Assembly (NCBI GenBank): GCA_023548195.1 | Contig: JAJHZJ010000009.1 | Span: 3,951,001 to 4,015,000 of the forward strand | Origin: Bettongia penicillata ogilbyi | Taxonomy: Eukaryota; Chordata; Mammalia; Diprotodontia; Potoroidae | DNA length: 64,000 nt | Direction: 5' to 3' | Shown here: piece after piece, positions 10,831 through 22,253 of the stretch | Layout of the letters: every line of letters begins with the position of its first letter | How positions within the stretch are numbered: position 1 is the stretch's first letter | Program-made: the position numbers and the translations under genes | Notes under the pieces: model-generated | What the model saw: the letters and a program-made list of their open reading frames with translations, nothing else | What the model was told of the DNA's origin: nothing | The model's database searches: none

Positions 10831-11178
10831 TGTATGCATATCTTCCAGATTATGTATAGATCTCATGTTGGGGGAGTCAGAACATTTACTCAAATCAGTA
10901 TAATAGAGACAGAATGTGACCAGTACCTTAAGATCTACCAAGTGCTGTAGGAATTCAGAAGGGGGATACTGAACTAAATCTACTGTCTACAGTATGAAGC
11001 AGTACTTGCTTTTAATTGTCATATATTTGACTCAGGCTTCAAGTGTAGGGGGGTAGTTGAGAAAAGTATACTTCAGCAAATGTTCTAGGGCTTGATGAAT
11101 GCCTACACATAAACTATTAGTAATTTTGTAGGCTTTGTTTTTAGAAGCTAAAGAATGTTAATCTTTGGAGTCCATCTT
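10831..11178. other. no recognisable feature
   Basis: AT-rich sequence with a short alternating TGCATATG-type run near 10815-10845. No family was recognised. Confidence 0.45.
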
Positions 11179-11179
11179 A

Positions 11180-11400
11180 TAAAATAGCCCCTGTTCCTCT
11201 TCCCTTTGATCATTTTTGCTGTCCTTTTCTCTACATGTTATCCATGTCAGTAAATTTCTTCAGATACAACAAACAGAACTGTATACAGTATTCTACATTC
11301 ACATAAACCATGATTTTGTACAAGAGTTGAAGATTTCTTGTTTTGTTTTCAGGACTTTCTGTATGACATCTAGAATTTTCTGGTCTTTTGGGGGAACAGC
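11180..11400 (-). mobile_element. L3/CR1 fragment
   Basis: Antisense landmarks of the CR1/L3 3' coding end are present in diverged form: TGCTGTCCTTTTCTCTACAT, then AACTGTATACAGTATTCTAC. The piece is cut by the SINE at 11413. Confidence 0.5.
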
Positions 11401-11679
11401 AGCATAGGGGAACTCGGTGGCCCAGTGGATAGAGAGCTGGGCCTGGAGTCAGGGAGACCTGAGTTCAAATCCAGCCTCAGACACTTATTAGCTGTGTGAC
11501 CCTGCGGAAGTCACTTAACTCTGTTTACCTTAGTTTCCTCATTTATAAAAAAAAAAAACAATCTGGAAAAGGAAATGGCAAATCACTCTAGTATCTTTGC
11601 CAAAAAACCTCCAAATGGGGTCACAAAGAGTCAGACATGACTGAAATGACTCAACAATGACAGCAAAAGCACAGGGGAA
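11401..11679 (+). mobile_element. Mar1-type SINE with target duplication
   Basis: Complete Mar1 layout from the AACTCGGTGGCCCAGTGG head through AGCTGTGTGACCCTG and an A-run to TTTGCCAAAAAACC and GAGTCAGACATGACTG. A 12-base direct repeat flanks it (11401-11412 and 11668-11679, one mismatch), so the insertion boundaries are 11413-11667. Confidence 0.9.
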
Positions 11680-11768
11680 TTATTTGGAAAGATTTCCACA
11701 TCCCTTTCATGAGTTGTGATTCTTAGCCAAGGGCCCTTGATTTTAAAAGAAGAGCTTAAATTTTTACT

Positions 11769-12112
11769 GTACTTGCATTTTATAGAGTCCTACAGTTTCA
11801 GAGTTACAAGGGACCTCCAAGACCATCTGGTCTAACTTATACCTGAGCAAAAGTCCCTTTTGCAAGATACATAAGTAGTCATCAGATCTTTTCTTGAAGT
11901 CATGGAGTACCAATTGCCCATTCTACTTTTGGAGAGCTATAACAGTTTGAATTTTTTCTTAAGTGAAATCTGAATTTCCTCACGGTACTTAATTCTGCCC
12001 ATTAATTTGCACTTGTCTACATTGAAATTTATCTGCTACTTTTTTGCTCAGTTATATCACTTTATAAGATCTTCTTCAATTTGTCCTAATCTACTTGCTA
12101 TTTCACTATGTG
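11769..12112 (-). mobile_element. L3/CR1 fragment
   Basis: The antisense 3' terminus is recognisable (GTCCTACAGTTTCAGAGTTA, CAAGGGACCTCCAAGACCAT). Coding-end landmarks such as CTACATTGAAATTTATCTGC and AGATCTTCTTCAATTTGTC follow. A deletion separates the two halves near 11960. Confidence 0.6.
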
Positions 12113-12124
12113 GAAAAAAACCTT

Positions 12125-12830
12125 AGCATCATTTAATTTGCTTCAACAAAAGTTTAAGTATCAAATATGTGCAAGGTGAGACAGTATAGCATGGGGGAGA
12201 GGACTCAGAATGACCAAAATTCAAGTTTTGCCCTTTACACATACGTGTTGGCCTTGTGACCCTGTTCAAGTCTCTTAACTTTTCAGTGTTCCAGGCAACC
12301 CTCTAAGACTATAAGTTATAGAGGAGTTTTTGGTCTGTATCTGGGTAGCTTGTTTCCATCCCAGCAATTTCCCATACAAATGAAGTCATGGATCCAGACT
12401 AAAAATATATAAGACACTGTGCTATGCACAGTAAGATTAAAAATGAAACACATTCTGCCCTGATTGGATCTTACAATCTCCTGAAGGATAACATGTTAAA
12501 GTAGGTAAATATAAGATCTTTTGAAGAAAGAAAGAGAGCACTGATTGTTATGATGAAGTAGGAAAATGAATAAAAGGTAGCACCTGGAATAAGATTTGAA
12601 GAATATATGGGGATTCTGAGAGGTGAAACTGAGAAGGAAGTCCATTCCAGGCTTGTGCACATGTATGGAGGAAGTTCAGGAATGTTGAAGTTAGGGAATC
12701 CCTCATATTCTGGTGTAGCTAGAACAAACTGTACATCAAGGCGAGTAATGGAAAATAAAGCTGGAGAGTCAGCTTGGAGGCTGAGGAGTTTGAGTTTTAC
12801 TTAAGTGACAATATGGAACTCCTAAAGTGA
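12125..12830 (-). mobile_element. L2 fragment split by a SINE
   Basis: 12125-12172 is the antisense L2 terminus, and L2-like sequence resumes near 12410 (ACACTGTGCTATGCACAGTA) to about 12830. Between them, 12178-12400 holds a plus-strand composite SINE with a GACAGTATAGCATGGGGGAG head and a CAGGCAACCCTCTAAGACTA tail. Confidence 0.55.
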
Positions 12831-13605
12831 GCTCTTGATAAGTCAGGGACTGAATCCCACTGCCCTTTTATTCCTCATACTTTTTGGCAATGAAAAAACA
12901 GCCTTAAGAGGCTATTACTAGCTGTGTAAAATTTTAGAAGATTATTGTTTACTTTTGAGCTACCAATAGGAAATACTCAGGTAGATAGGATAGGTTTCAC
13001 AGAATTTACTTTACAGAAAAAGAGGTACCTGAGATAAATAGAAGATTCATAATTAGAGACAAAAAATAGGCAGTGACAAGAATATAACAAGTATTTGTTA
13101 AATATTTACTATGTACCAGACACTGAACTAGGTCAGTGCTAGACAAAGAGAAAATCAAACAATCATTGCTCTCAAGGAGCTTACATCCTATTGAGGGAAA
13201 CCACATGTGCACTTGTAAATATATATAAAATATATATTTCTGGGGGGAAACACTCACAGCTCAGGGAATCAAGAGGAAGCCTTATTTATTAGGTGGTGCT
13301 TTGAAGCAAGCTAGGGATTCCAAGACGTGAAAGTGAGGAGACGATGCAGTCCTGGTATAGGACAGTGACAGAGATAGAGGATGGAATATCATGAGTGTGG
13401 AAGAACAAGAAAGAAAATTTGAACTGAAGAGTGTATAAGGTATAACAGACCTGGAATGGCAGGTTGAAGCCAGGTAGTGAGGGGTCTTAAATGCCAGAAG
13501 AATTTGTATTTGGTCCCATGGATAAGGGAGCTTATTGAGCAAGGGAAAACTATGGCCAGACCTGTGTTTTAGGAGTTGCACTGGAAGCCATGTGGTGGAT
13601 GGATT

Positions 13606-14235
13606 GGTCAGTGATGAGACATGATGGTCTGTTGAGAACACTATGGAAGTATTCAGTCTGTATCTCTAGGATCATGTCTTTATCACTTATCAATGTGGCT
13701 CCATTAGCACTGAGTTGTGATGCACCATAGGGTTTTGGTCCATAAATGACTTTCAGGAAATCAACCATAAAACTATCAGCATAAAACTGAACTTCATCTG
13801 CCTTCTTACTGAGCCAGGAATCCTGCATCTCTGTAAGCTTTGCTTGTACTTTGTTTTTGATGGAATTAAATGCTTCCTTCTTAGAGGTGGATGAACTCTT
13901 CTGCTGGTAAATCCTATGGAGTTCTCATTTTTCATTTAGCAGCTTCTGAATTTCCCCATCATTTTCATCAAACCAGTCTTGGTATTTGCAAGTATTCTGA
14001 CCCAGATGAGCAAATGCAGCGCTGTACACCAAATATCTGAAAGCTGCCCACTCCTTTTCTGCTCCACTATTGCCAGCTGTGTGACTCAACTTTCCCTCCA
14101 AGTAAGCAGCAAACTGTTCATGCTCAGAGAAGAGCTCTAATTTGTTGACATTAATTCTTCTGGTAATCATTTTGCCTTGGGGGTGGTGCTTTTGATGAAT
14201 TTGAATATTTAGCTAAGTAAAGGAGAATCAAGAGA
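13606..14235 (-). pseudogene. RTE LINE fragment (endonuclease-RT connecting region)
   Basis: The minus strand corresponds to about 48340-48990 of the long RTE copy in this window. Matching translated segments include AEKEWA, YSAAFAHLGQNTCK, QDWFDENDGEIQKLLNEK and ADGATL-like residues. The frame carries the same in-frame TGA after LLNEK as the long copy, plus a frameshift. It has no endonuclease or RT catalytic core. Confidence 0.85.
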
Positions 14236-14255
14236 GTAGTGATACAGAAACCTAG

Positions 14256-14454
14256 CAGGAGTAGGGAACTTGCAGTCTTGAGGCCACATGTAAACTTCTG
14301 GGTCCTTGGGTGTGGCCTTTTGGCTGAGTCCAAGTTTTACAGAGCAAATCCTTTAAGGGGATTTGTTCTGTGAAGTTTGGATTCAATCGAAGGGCCACAC
14401 TTGAGGACCCGGAGGACCACATATAGCCTGGAGGCCGCAGGTTCCCCAGCCTTG
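14256..14454. mobile_element. hAT-type foldback MITE
   Basis: Nearly the whole 199 bases form one imperfect inverted repeat with about 100-base arms. Left GGAACTTGCAGTCTTGAGGC pairs with right GCCTGGAGGCCGCAGGTTCC, and the centre is AAATCCTTTAAGGGGATTT. Ends read CAGGAGTAGGG and CCCCAGCCTTG. A second copy is at 31912. Family assignment to hAT is by remembered resemblance, and no clear 8-bp target duplication was found. Confidence 0.75.
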
Positions 14455-15180
14455 GTAGAGAGAGCGTGTCTAACCAGAAAGGATGATTAAAAGTGTCTTG
14501 ATGTGCAGAATGGTTAAGAAGGGGAGGATGAGAGCGGAGAAGCTGTTGAATTTGGTAATTAAGAGGTTGATAACTTTGGAGAGAGCAATTTGGGGGGAAA
14601 TTGGAATGATGAGATCACAAGCCAAATTGTAAGGGATTAAGAAGTATTAGAGAGGAAAATAAATAGAGGCATTAAGTGTAGATAGCTTTTTTTTTAAGAT
14701 CATATGACTTAGAATCATAAATCTAGAGATGGAAAAAACTTCAGACACCCCTTAGTCCTACTCTTCGTTTTATAGATGAGGATATTGAGCAACAGGAAAG
14801 AATTGCTCCAGGTCACAGAAGTTAGTAAGCATCTTGGGCAAGACTTAAACTCAGGTCCTCTGACTAGAAGCACAGTGTTTTCCACTGTACAAGACAATTT
14901 GGCAGCAAAAGTGAGGAAAGATGCAGGATGATAACTTTAGAGAATGACAGGCTCAAGTAAGTTCTTTTTAGAATGAGAGGGAGGCCTGGACATATTTGTA
15001 AACAGAAGGGAAAGAGCTAGTAGTTAGGGAAAGATAGAAAATTTGAAAGGAAAAGAGGGTAATTTTGGGGAAGGGACTATCTGTCAGAAGAAATGGGAAG
15101 GGATGGGATCAGGGCTTCAACTGGAGAAATTGAGCTTGTTGAAGAAAGGGTTGTATCACAGGAATAACTTATGGGTGGTC

Positions 15181-16655
15181 AGTTTAGCCTCCCCTCTTTA
15201 GGTTATGAGAATTCCCTTCAAAAGAAGAAGCTTATATTTCCTTTCCTGGCTGATGGCTATTTTAAGATCTTCCCTTTGTCCAAACTGTCATATAAACATT
15301 TGTGTGAGCAAAACCAGGACAGTTAAAGGACTCATTTTCTTCCTTCTAAATAGGCTTTGTCTGCTATCACTTTGGCCATGTGATGGTCTTGGAGATTTCA
15401 CAATATACTTTCCTCCAGATAAGCTATAAACAGATTAAACAGTATAAGTCCTAACATTTATTTCTGGAAAATCATACATTTGTTTTAATGAACTTGCCTA
15501 AATAGACGTGTTTATTTTGTTATATCACTCATTTCCTGGCCAGTTACATAACTAAAATTGAACAATGCATATGCCATGGTAACTCAGTTTTTTATAGTCT
15601 TAGATGTGGGTCTTTCCCTAAGTGTTTTTCAGTAAAAATACCTTACAACTACAAATTCCTTATGCTGGTGAATGGTACTGCACTAGCAGGGGCTCCCAAT
15701 CTACCTATACAGAGGAGAGGTTATCCAGGCTTTTACGAGAGTAAAGAAGTCCATAAAAACCAAAAGAACCCGGCTTTAGGGAAGTATGATTAAGGTTAGC
15801 TCAGACAGCAAAAACTAGATAGTTACTATGGGGCCAGGTAGGCAAGAGGTTACATCCAGACAAGTTAGCTGAGACATGAAGGCAAGTCCTGCAGAGGTTA
15901 AAGCAAATCTGCAAGGTCTGAAAGGTCAGATGACTGAACAAAGTGTTTGAGTTCTGAATCTAAGGTAGAAGCTTTGTATTCCATGACCCATTTTTATGTT
16001 TCCTTTTATATATCAGAAGTTTCTAATAAAGTCAGAGAGCCAGGTAGGTCAGACCCCTGATTGAGGCAGGGATAGAGGTGCTGAGATTATCTGATGTTCT
16101 ACCTGTTCATATATTAATTTGTTCCCTCAAGTAACCAAGTCATTTAGGTATTATTCCTTGCAATGCAACCAAATTGCCTTTCCTCCAATAGATTATGCTT
16201 GCTTAAGTGTTCATTAAACCACCTGTTTGTTATATGGTTTACCGGTTTGCTTGTTATAGAAATAAAACTCACCTATCTATAATTCCCTCAGTCTCCTCCT
16301 GAAGTTTTCTTATGGTTAACAGTCATATAGTCACAGTTGCTTGGCAGTGATTATTTATATAATACATTACATGCTACAGTCATTAGTTCCACAAGTTTTT
16401 CTTTTATTTGAAACCATTCTTACTGTATTTTTTTCTTTTAGAAATAATGGAATTTTTTCCTACAGGGATTCTCTTAATACTTTTGGTCTGATAAAATTTT
16501 TATGCTAGTAATTTTTATGTTGTTTCTCATATATTTAGGATTGGAGTTCTTCCTGTCTATACTTTCTCGCTTTCCTATAGAGAGTTTACATACTGACTGC
16601 ATCAAATCTCTGATTAACCCCTTTCCAACAGGCCCAGTTTCTGTAGGTTTGGAGA
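15181..16655. other. no recognisable feature
   Basis: About 1.5 kb of AT-rich, unique-looking sequence. No coding-like frame and no repeat landmark was recognised. Confidence 0.45.
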
Positions 16656-16659
16656 GGTG

Positions 16660-16765
16660 AAATAACTTATTCAGGTTCATAGAGCAAATATGTGTCAGAT
16701 GTGTGACTTAAATTCATGTCTTTTTGACTTTGAAATCAACTCTGTATCTACTATGCTATGTGCCT
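16660..16765 (-). mobile_element. antisense MIR fragment
   Basis: AGAGGTGAAATAACTTATTC, then a GAGCAAATATGTGTCAGATG-like middle and ATCTACTATGCTATGTGCC at the end follow the antisense MIR order. Confidence 0.5.
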
Positions 16766-16789
16766 ATAGGACAGGTCCTTCATCTAGAA

Positions 16790-16998
16790 GAATTCTTAAC
16801 CTTTTTCATGTCATAGACTGTTTGGAAGTCGAGGTGAAGCCTAAAGATCTCTTTTCAGAATAATGTTTTTTGAAGTTGTAGATAAAACACACAGAATTGC
16901 AAAGGAAACCAATTTTATTAAAAGAAGATTTAATTTTTTCCCCATTCACATTCATGGACTCCTTGGGGTTCGGTGGACCCCTGATTAAGAACCCCCAA
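16790..16998. mobile_element. short hAT-type element
   Basis: The left part has ATTCTTAACCTTTTTCATGT, then CATAGACTGTTTGGAAGTC. The right part has GGTGGACCCCTGATTAAGAA. The two ends are inverted versions of the TTCTTAACC terminus. Internal sequence includes AAAACACACAGAATTGCAAA, shared with the copy at 52560. Both look like internally deleted, non-autonomous copies. Confidence 0.6.
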
Positions 16999-17159
16999 GC
17001 TCGGAGATAACTTAATCAATTATAAACAGTTGAAATGTTTCTTCAGATCTCTTTGCCAAGGAAGATATTTCTATGATTAAATTGGGTAAAGTCATTGTAT
17101 ATAATCCAGTGGAGAAGTTCTTTCCATTATGTCATATATCTTCATTTACTTTTTTCTCT

Positions 17160-17460
17160 TTCTTTTGCTCATTAAAGGGGTCATTCGCTGTTTACTTCTT
17201 AAAGAGGCCTATTCTCTGAATGAGCATTGCATCACTCTAAGTGAGTACCTGAATAGGACAAGTTCTCCCAGTGCATCCTGGGCTTTCTCCAGGCATCCTA
17301 ATGAATATCTGGTCACTGGATCCAAATGGCCCAGGAGGGAAAGTGAGACTGGTGACCTTGCACAGCTCTCCTTCACTCAGAACAAAGTCAAGTGCAAGTC
17401 ATGTCGTCATTTCCATGATGTCACTGTCATCTTCAAAAATGAAGGATGAACACAGACAGA
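17160..17460 (+). mobile_element. RTE-related SINE
   Basis: The SINE body (AGTGCATCCTGGG, CACTGGATCCAAATGGCCC, GAAAGTGAGACTGGTGACCT) parallels the 5' untranslated region of the RTE element at 47085-47230. Its terminal 45 bases (GATGTCACTGTCATCTTCAA to ATGAAGGATGAACACA) parallel the RTE 3' terminus at 50715-50760. The family is thus plausibly mobilised by, and partly derived from, the RTE. Confidence 0.75.
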
Positions 17461-17774
17461 TAATTTCCAATTTGGAAAGATTTGACAAAAGTTAAAAGTG
17501 AGAAAAGTTATAGAATTCTAATTGTACTTTAACATCTACATGTAACATATACATTAACATCTCACTAAAAAATGGTTGGTAGGCCTTTCAAAGACTATGA
17601 AGAATTCAGTACCATTAGAAAATGAACCTTATCTTTTGACCCAGAAGTTAATTCAGTTTAATTCATTAAATATTTATTAAGCATCTACTATGAAGACACA
17701 AATGCTAAGGAGGGGCAAAAGGCAGTCCCTGCTCTCAAGAACCTTATAATCTAATGGGGGAGACAACATGCAAA

Positions 17775-17778
<4 letters not shown>

Positions 17779-17806
<28 letters not shown>
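17779..17806 (+). repeat. (CA)14 microsatellite
   Basis: Uninterrupted CA run inside the L2 3' region. Confidence 0.95.
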
Positions 17807-17808
<2 letters not shown>

Positions 17809-18013
17809 GCAAGCAATATACAAGATAAATGGGAAATAATGAACAAAGGGAAGGAACTGGAGTTGAGGGATTAAGGAAGACTTCTTGTAAAAATGGGATT
17901 TTATTTGGGACTTAATGGAAGCCAGAAAGGTTAGTATTTGGAACACAGGAGAGAGAGTTTCAGGCATGAGGGACATCCAGAGAAAATCCCTGCATGGAGG
18001 GCAACTATGAACA

Positions 18014-18396
18014 TGCCTGCGTATTTCTGAATCACAAAGTATAACAGACCCTCCATATAGAAGGCAAAAGAAAAACATTTATTCAGGCACCAGAAAGCCA
18101 AGGCCATCATAGTAGCCAAGAAGTCAATACACATTAGCATTGCAGGGGACAACGCTGTTCCCAAGCCTTCTTCCCATGAGCAAACACTCGCAACGCTAGC
18201 TGTGCCTGCCTGTGGCCTCTCTCCTCCACCCTAACTGCTCTCACCAACCTCCTCCCATCTCAGCTCCACCTTTCTTGTTCCACCTGCTCGGCAAGCTCCT
18301 CCCACCACATGTGACTTAGACTTCCAGGTGATTTCAGCAGGTCACATGGACCTGTTAATGAATAGGAAAGATCTTCCCATTTAAATTACTATTACA
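18014..18396 (-). mobile_element. candidate solo LTR
   Basis: A block of about 380 bases, unlike the surrounding L2 and richer in C on the plus strand, begins TG and ends CA on either strand. The minus strand contains a polyadenylation-type GAATAAATG at 18080-18088, placed near one end as in an LTR. No internal retroviral genes, primer-binding site or clear target duplication accompany it. It could instead be another kind of insertion. Confidence 0.4.
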
Positions 18397-19107
18397 AGGA
18401 CCCAGGACAGAACCCTGAGGAATACTTAGAGGGCATGATCTGGAGGAGGACCCAGCAAAGGAGACAGAACATTCGGATAGGAGGAGAACCGGGAGAGAGT
18501 CATATCCTGAAAAACAAGAGAGAAGAAAGTATCAGGGAGGAGAGAGTGATGAACAGTGTCAGAGGCTGCAGAGAAGTCCCTCAAAATGAGGGCTGAGAGA
18601 AGATCATTAGATTGGGCAACTGCGAGATCATCAGTAACTTTGTAGAGGAGGTTCAGTGGAAGGATAGGGGAGCTGTGGACATGTTTGTAGGCAGTAGCAA
18701 ATGAACCACCCGACAGGTAGAGACTGAAAATAAGTGAGTGTGGATAACAGAGGGAACAATTTGTTGGAGGAGATGAGATGGTGTGGGTTCGTTTGAACAA
18801 GTAGACGGTTAGCCTTGAAAAGGAATAAGGCTACTTCATCATGTGAAGTAGAGAGGAAGAAAGAGAAAATGGCCGAATGTATTTGAGTGGTAGAAGATGA
18901 GGAAGAGGGAGTTTATAATGAATGAATTCATTCAGTGTATGTGATGGGCATCACTCCTGAAGGAATGTCCTTTATTCTGTTCTGTCAGTAGGGAGGAGTT
19001 ATTTTGTATTTATTAATTCTGTAACTCCTTTATTATGAGCCCAAATGGGATGCTCGTAGTCGCTTAGCAAGCCTGATCACCCAGCTCTAGCTTTTGAATT
19101 CTTTCAG

Positions 19108-19186
19108 ATTGTACTGCTGTATTGGAAGGATTATCACAACATGGTGGCAAATGTATAATATGCTTTCAGGAAAATAGGTTTACAAG
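19108..19186 (+). other. weak candidate exon
   Basis: An acceptor (GAATTCTTTCAG) ends at 19107 and a donor (CAAG|GTAAGA) begins at 19187. In phase with the 36-codon frame from 4346/6316 it would add IVLLYWKDYHNMVANV and then hit a TAA at 19156-19158. So it is either a terminal exon of a 52-residue product, a non-coding exon, or chance. Confidence 0.15.
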
Positions 19187-19484
19187 GTAAGAAGTTCTTG
19201 TTCTGCTCAGTGTTTACATGCATTATTCAGGATATATTTATATTAAAAACTTTAAGAAAGGGATAAATTTATGTTATCACATGCTGCTCGTATCACTTTA
19301 TTAATAGGAGAATTAGGATGCATTCTATAATAGTTTGTTGTAACAGTCTGTTCATAATGCTGCATATTCTAAGACAGTAATGAACAGGCTTGAATTTCTA
19401 TAGCATCAAATTGAGGAGGGCCTCTACTATTCCTTTCAGCTCCAAATCTATGATCCTTAAGTTTTCAAAGACTGCTGTAGTAGA

Positions 19485-19692
19485 TAGTTGGTGCCAGAAT
19501 CTCCAAGATCTGGGTTCAAGTTGGCCCTCTGCCCCACAGGATCTTTGTGACCTGAGAAAATGACTTGCCTTCTTAAAGACCCAGGGACTTCTCTAGGATT
19601 CCAATTCCCAGAGAAAATGCTGGTCTGCACTGATAGAATAGGCAGCAATTCTCTAAACTGATGAAATCACAGATCTGGCCCACAGAAACAGA
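19485..19692 (+). mobile_element. composite CORE-SINE
   Basis: A GATAGTTGGTGCCAGAATCT head is followed by GACTTGCCTTCTTAAAGACC and a GCTGGTCTGCACTGATAGAA tail, ending near GATGAAATCACAGATCTGGC. The same tail type is seen at 3160 and 12290. Confidence 0.55.
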
Positions 19693-21540
19693 AGAGTTAT
19701 ACTGACTCTTCCTTAATCTTGTGTATAGTAAAAAAATAAAAGTCAAGATTTGGTTTTCACAGATGTCCTGCATGTTTGGTGATCTCATGCATTGAGTGGT
19801 TTTGGTTTTCTCTCTAGCATGTTTCTGAGCATACCGCATTCTACTGTACAGTGTTTCATTAAGGTAAAATATTGTTGTATGTTGTATATTACTGTCTGCT
19901 TTAAGGGAACTAGCTAGATTCATTCAGTACTCATCTTTCTACCACATGGCTAACTTCAATGTTAATATTTCAGCATGAAAATGAATGCTAAATATATATA
20001 TATTGGAAATGCTGTAAACCTCTAGCTAGTACATGAAACAGCTACAAAAATTCATCCATTTCTTTAAGCTTACATTTTAGAGTGGTCAGAAAATCTACTT
20101 TCTCTCCATTTTAAAATTTGCCAGCATACAGAATTTAATTTTGGAAGAAGGAAGGCAGGAGCACATTAGTACAAAAGAAATGGATAAAAATATGTGTCCA
20201 TTATCACAAATGTGGACTTAAATTATTTTAATGAATTAACCTCTTCCTTAAGATCAACTATTACCTTTTAAAGCATTGAAGAATCCAATACTTGCAAAAG
20301 TACATTTAAAATTGCGTTAGTGCCAGCTTTTGCAAATGTAAACAGATAGCATTGTCATCCAAAGAAAGCTTTGCTCCTGAAACAATAAAACATGACCTTC
20401 CTGACTTTCCAAATCTGGAAACATAGAGTTTGATTTTGATACAAATATTCAGACCCCATCTAGGCCTGTAGAGTCCATGTGACTTTTGCCCATGTCTTCC
20501 CACAAATTTTCTACTGAGGGACCACCCAAAGTGCCAGGGGCTGTCCTTTAGACATCTTAGAATTGAAGGAGATTTTGTGGGTTTAAAGTTATGAAAAATG
20601 AGATTTTCAAAGCAACTTATGGTCCATGACTTCTGTTTATATTAAATAGCATTTTAATAATTTTTTCCTTGTTCAAAAATGTTTTTCATTTGTAAAATTG
20701 CATTTTTTTTCAAACGAAGGCGCTGTATTCCAAATGGTTAGAACTTCTTCTTCTTTCCTCCTTAGTATAGATGAATGGTGACTTTTATTTAATCTGTAGG
20801 AAGAATCTTTATGTTTCGTCTTGTGTTTTTAAGGTTTTACTTCCATAAAAGTAAATAGTACTTTTGTTCTGGGGTTCATTTTGCTCCAGACCCTTGAATT
20901 GAAATGTTGGTTAGGATCCTGACAGCAGTTTTTACCTTTTTGTTCAGTCTGGTTTGAATATCTCCTTTGAAGAGAAAATGATTGAAATATGTGAAGATGT
21001 GCAGTAGCTGTGAATTCAAAGCTAATCAGCATGCCGAATATTCAAATAGCATTAAAAAGGTATCAGTGTGATAGAAGTCCTTTTGTCTTCTGGATTGTAG
21101 TCAATATAAAGGGTTTAGAGGCTATAGAAAAACCTATCCTTTTGGTAGAAGTGGAAGGAAACTCTGTGTCCTATGCTGAAAACACATAAGTGACCTTTAA
21201 AGGAGGTGTTTGCAATTACAGATTTTGTTGTTTTTAAAGTTATCTATACTTTATGGGATAACAAATCAGGTTATATTCTTGTGTCTGTGAGATTTACTTG
21301 AAGTGTGTTCCTTATGGTGCCTTTGTTGTGGGTGGGATGTTTTTGAGGGGATCCTTAGTGACATTACAAATAGGCAGAAGCCCCAAATACAATCAGAAAC
21401 AAAATTTATGTAGTAAATGAGTTTTAGCTCCCAATTAACATATTTTGCTATTCTACATTCTATAGTTAATATAGCAATTTAAATAGATAATTTAAATAAT
21501 CATAATAGCCTGTCCTCTATTAACGACAAAATGAAGTCAT
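19693..21540. other. no recognisable feature
   Basis: About 1.85 kb of AT-rich sequence. No repeat landmark and no coding-like frame was recognised. This is one of the cleaner unique stretches of the window. Confidence 0.45.
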
Positions 21541-21544
21541 TGCG

Positions 21545-21725
21545 TTGCTCGGTACAGCGGCAAGAACGTTGGCCCTGGAGTCAGAGGAGTTGAGTTCAGG
21601 ACCTACCCTTGACCTTAATTACCTTTGAGACTTTGGGGAAGACACTTAGCTTCCCTGGGATTCAGTGAGGTGATCAGACTAGATAACCTCTGAGGATTTT
21701 ACAGCTCTAGCTCCATAATGCTGTG
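21545..21725 (+). mobile_element. MIR/THER-type SINE
   Basis: A CAAGAACGTTGGCCCTGGAG head, then GACACTTAGCTTCCCTGGGA, and the CTAGATAACCTCTGAGGATT...CAGCTCTAGCTCCATAATG tail are present in order. Confidence 0.6.
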
Positions 21726-21884
21726 AACTTCTATTTCATAGCAGCTTTACTAGATGGGATATACAGCTTTTTCTAGTATTTTGTATAAGTTGTTCTGGCT
21801 TTATATGGAGTGCTTTGTATGATGTTGAGAATCAGTAGTATGTTGTGCTGATTTAAAATTATGCAAGAAGAAATCTAGAGCAGA

Positions 21885-22015
21885 GATTCTTAACCTAGAA
21901 TCTTTGGATAGACCTCAGGAAATCTGTGAATTTGGATGGGAAAACAAAATTGCATCTTTATTTTCACTAAACTCTAACTCTCTAACTAAAATTTAATATT
22001 TCCATCAATCATTTA
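21885..22015 (+). mobile_element. hAT-type element, left end
   Basis: It starts with GATTCTTAACCTAGAATCTT and continues GATAGACCTCAGGAAATCTG...TTGCATCTTTATTTTCACTA. This is the 5' end of the same kind of element whose right end is at 25690. Confidence 0.55.
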
Positions 22016-22253
22016 TTTATTTATCTTCATAGCAAAGTTTTGTTTATTGTTTTTTTTTTTCACTAAAATAGAATAAATCATTCCCCTCAGAAAACTGTAT
22101 CACACTTTCCCACAAATGTCCTTGGCACTGATGGAATGAGTGTGCATAATCTTATAACAGTGTGGCCAATAAGTAGGGAATATGGCCAAAGCTCCTTGCT
22201 TTTCCAGTCCTGGAAAGCCTCAAAGTCCTTTCTTTCTTCCCAAATCTTTATTG

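Larger units (their letters stand above)
13085..15180 (-). mobile_element. L2 fossil hosting four later insertions
   Basis: L2 antisense sequence occupies about 13085-13605, 14460-14690 and 14940-15180. Landmarks include GTACCAGACACTGAACTAGG, TTTGGTCCCATGGATAAG and GAGGTTGATAACTTTGGAGA. The gaps hold an RTE fragment, a hAT foldback element and an antisense MIR (14700-14905). The order gives a relative chronology: L2 first, the others later. Confidence 0.65.
17645..18930 (-). mobile_element. L2 element split by a candidate LTR
   Basis: The L2 3' terminus is at 17645 (TTCATTAAATATTTATTAAG), continuing to about 18005 and resuming at 18397-18930. On the minus strand, 18800-18426 still shows a degraded L2 reverse-transcriptase segment, with DFSAASDTVHHSLL and FSSYPNVLS followed by stops. 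Some L2 sequence is missing across the junction. Confidence 0.75.

Noticed and set aside
17677..18078. 133-codon minus-strand frame with a run of CV residues
   Set aside because: The CV run is the translated CA microsatellite and the rest is L2 3' region.
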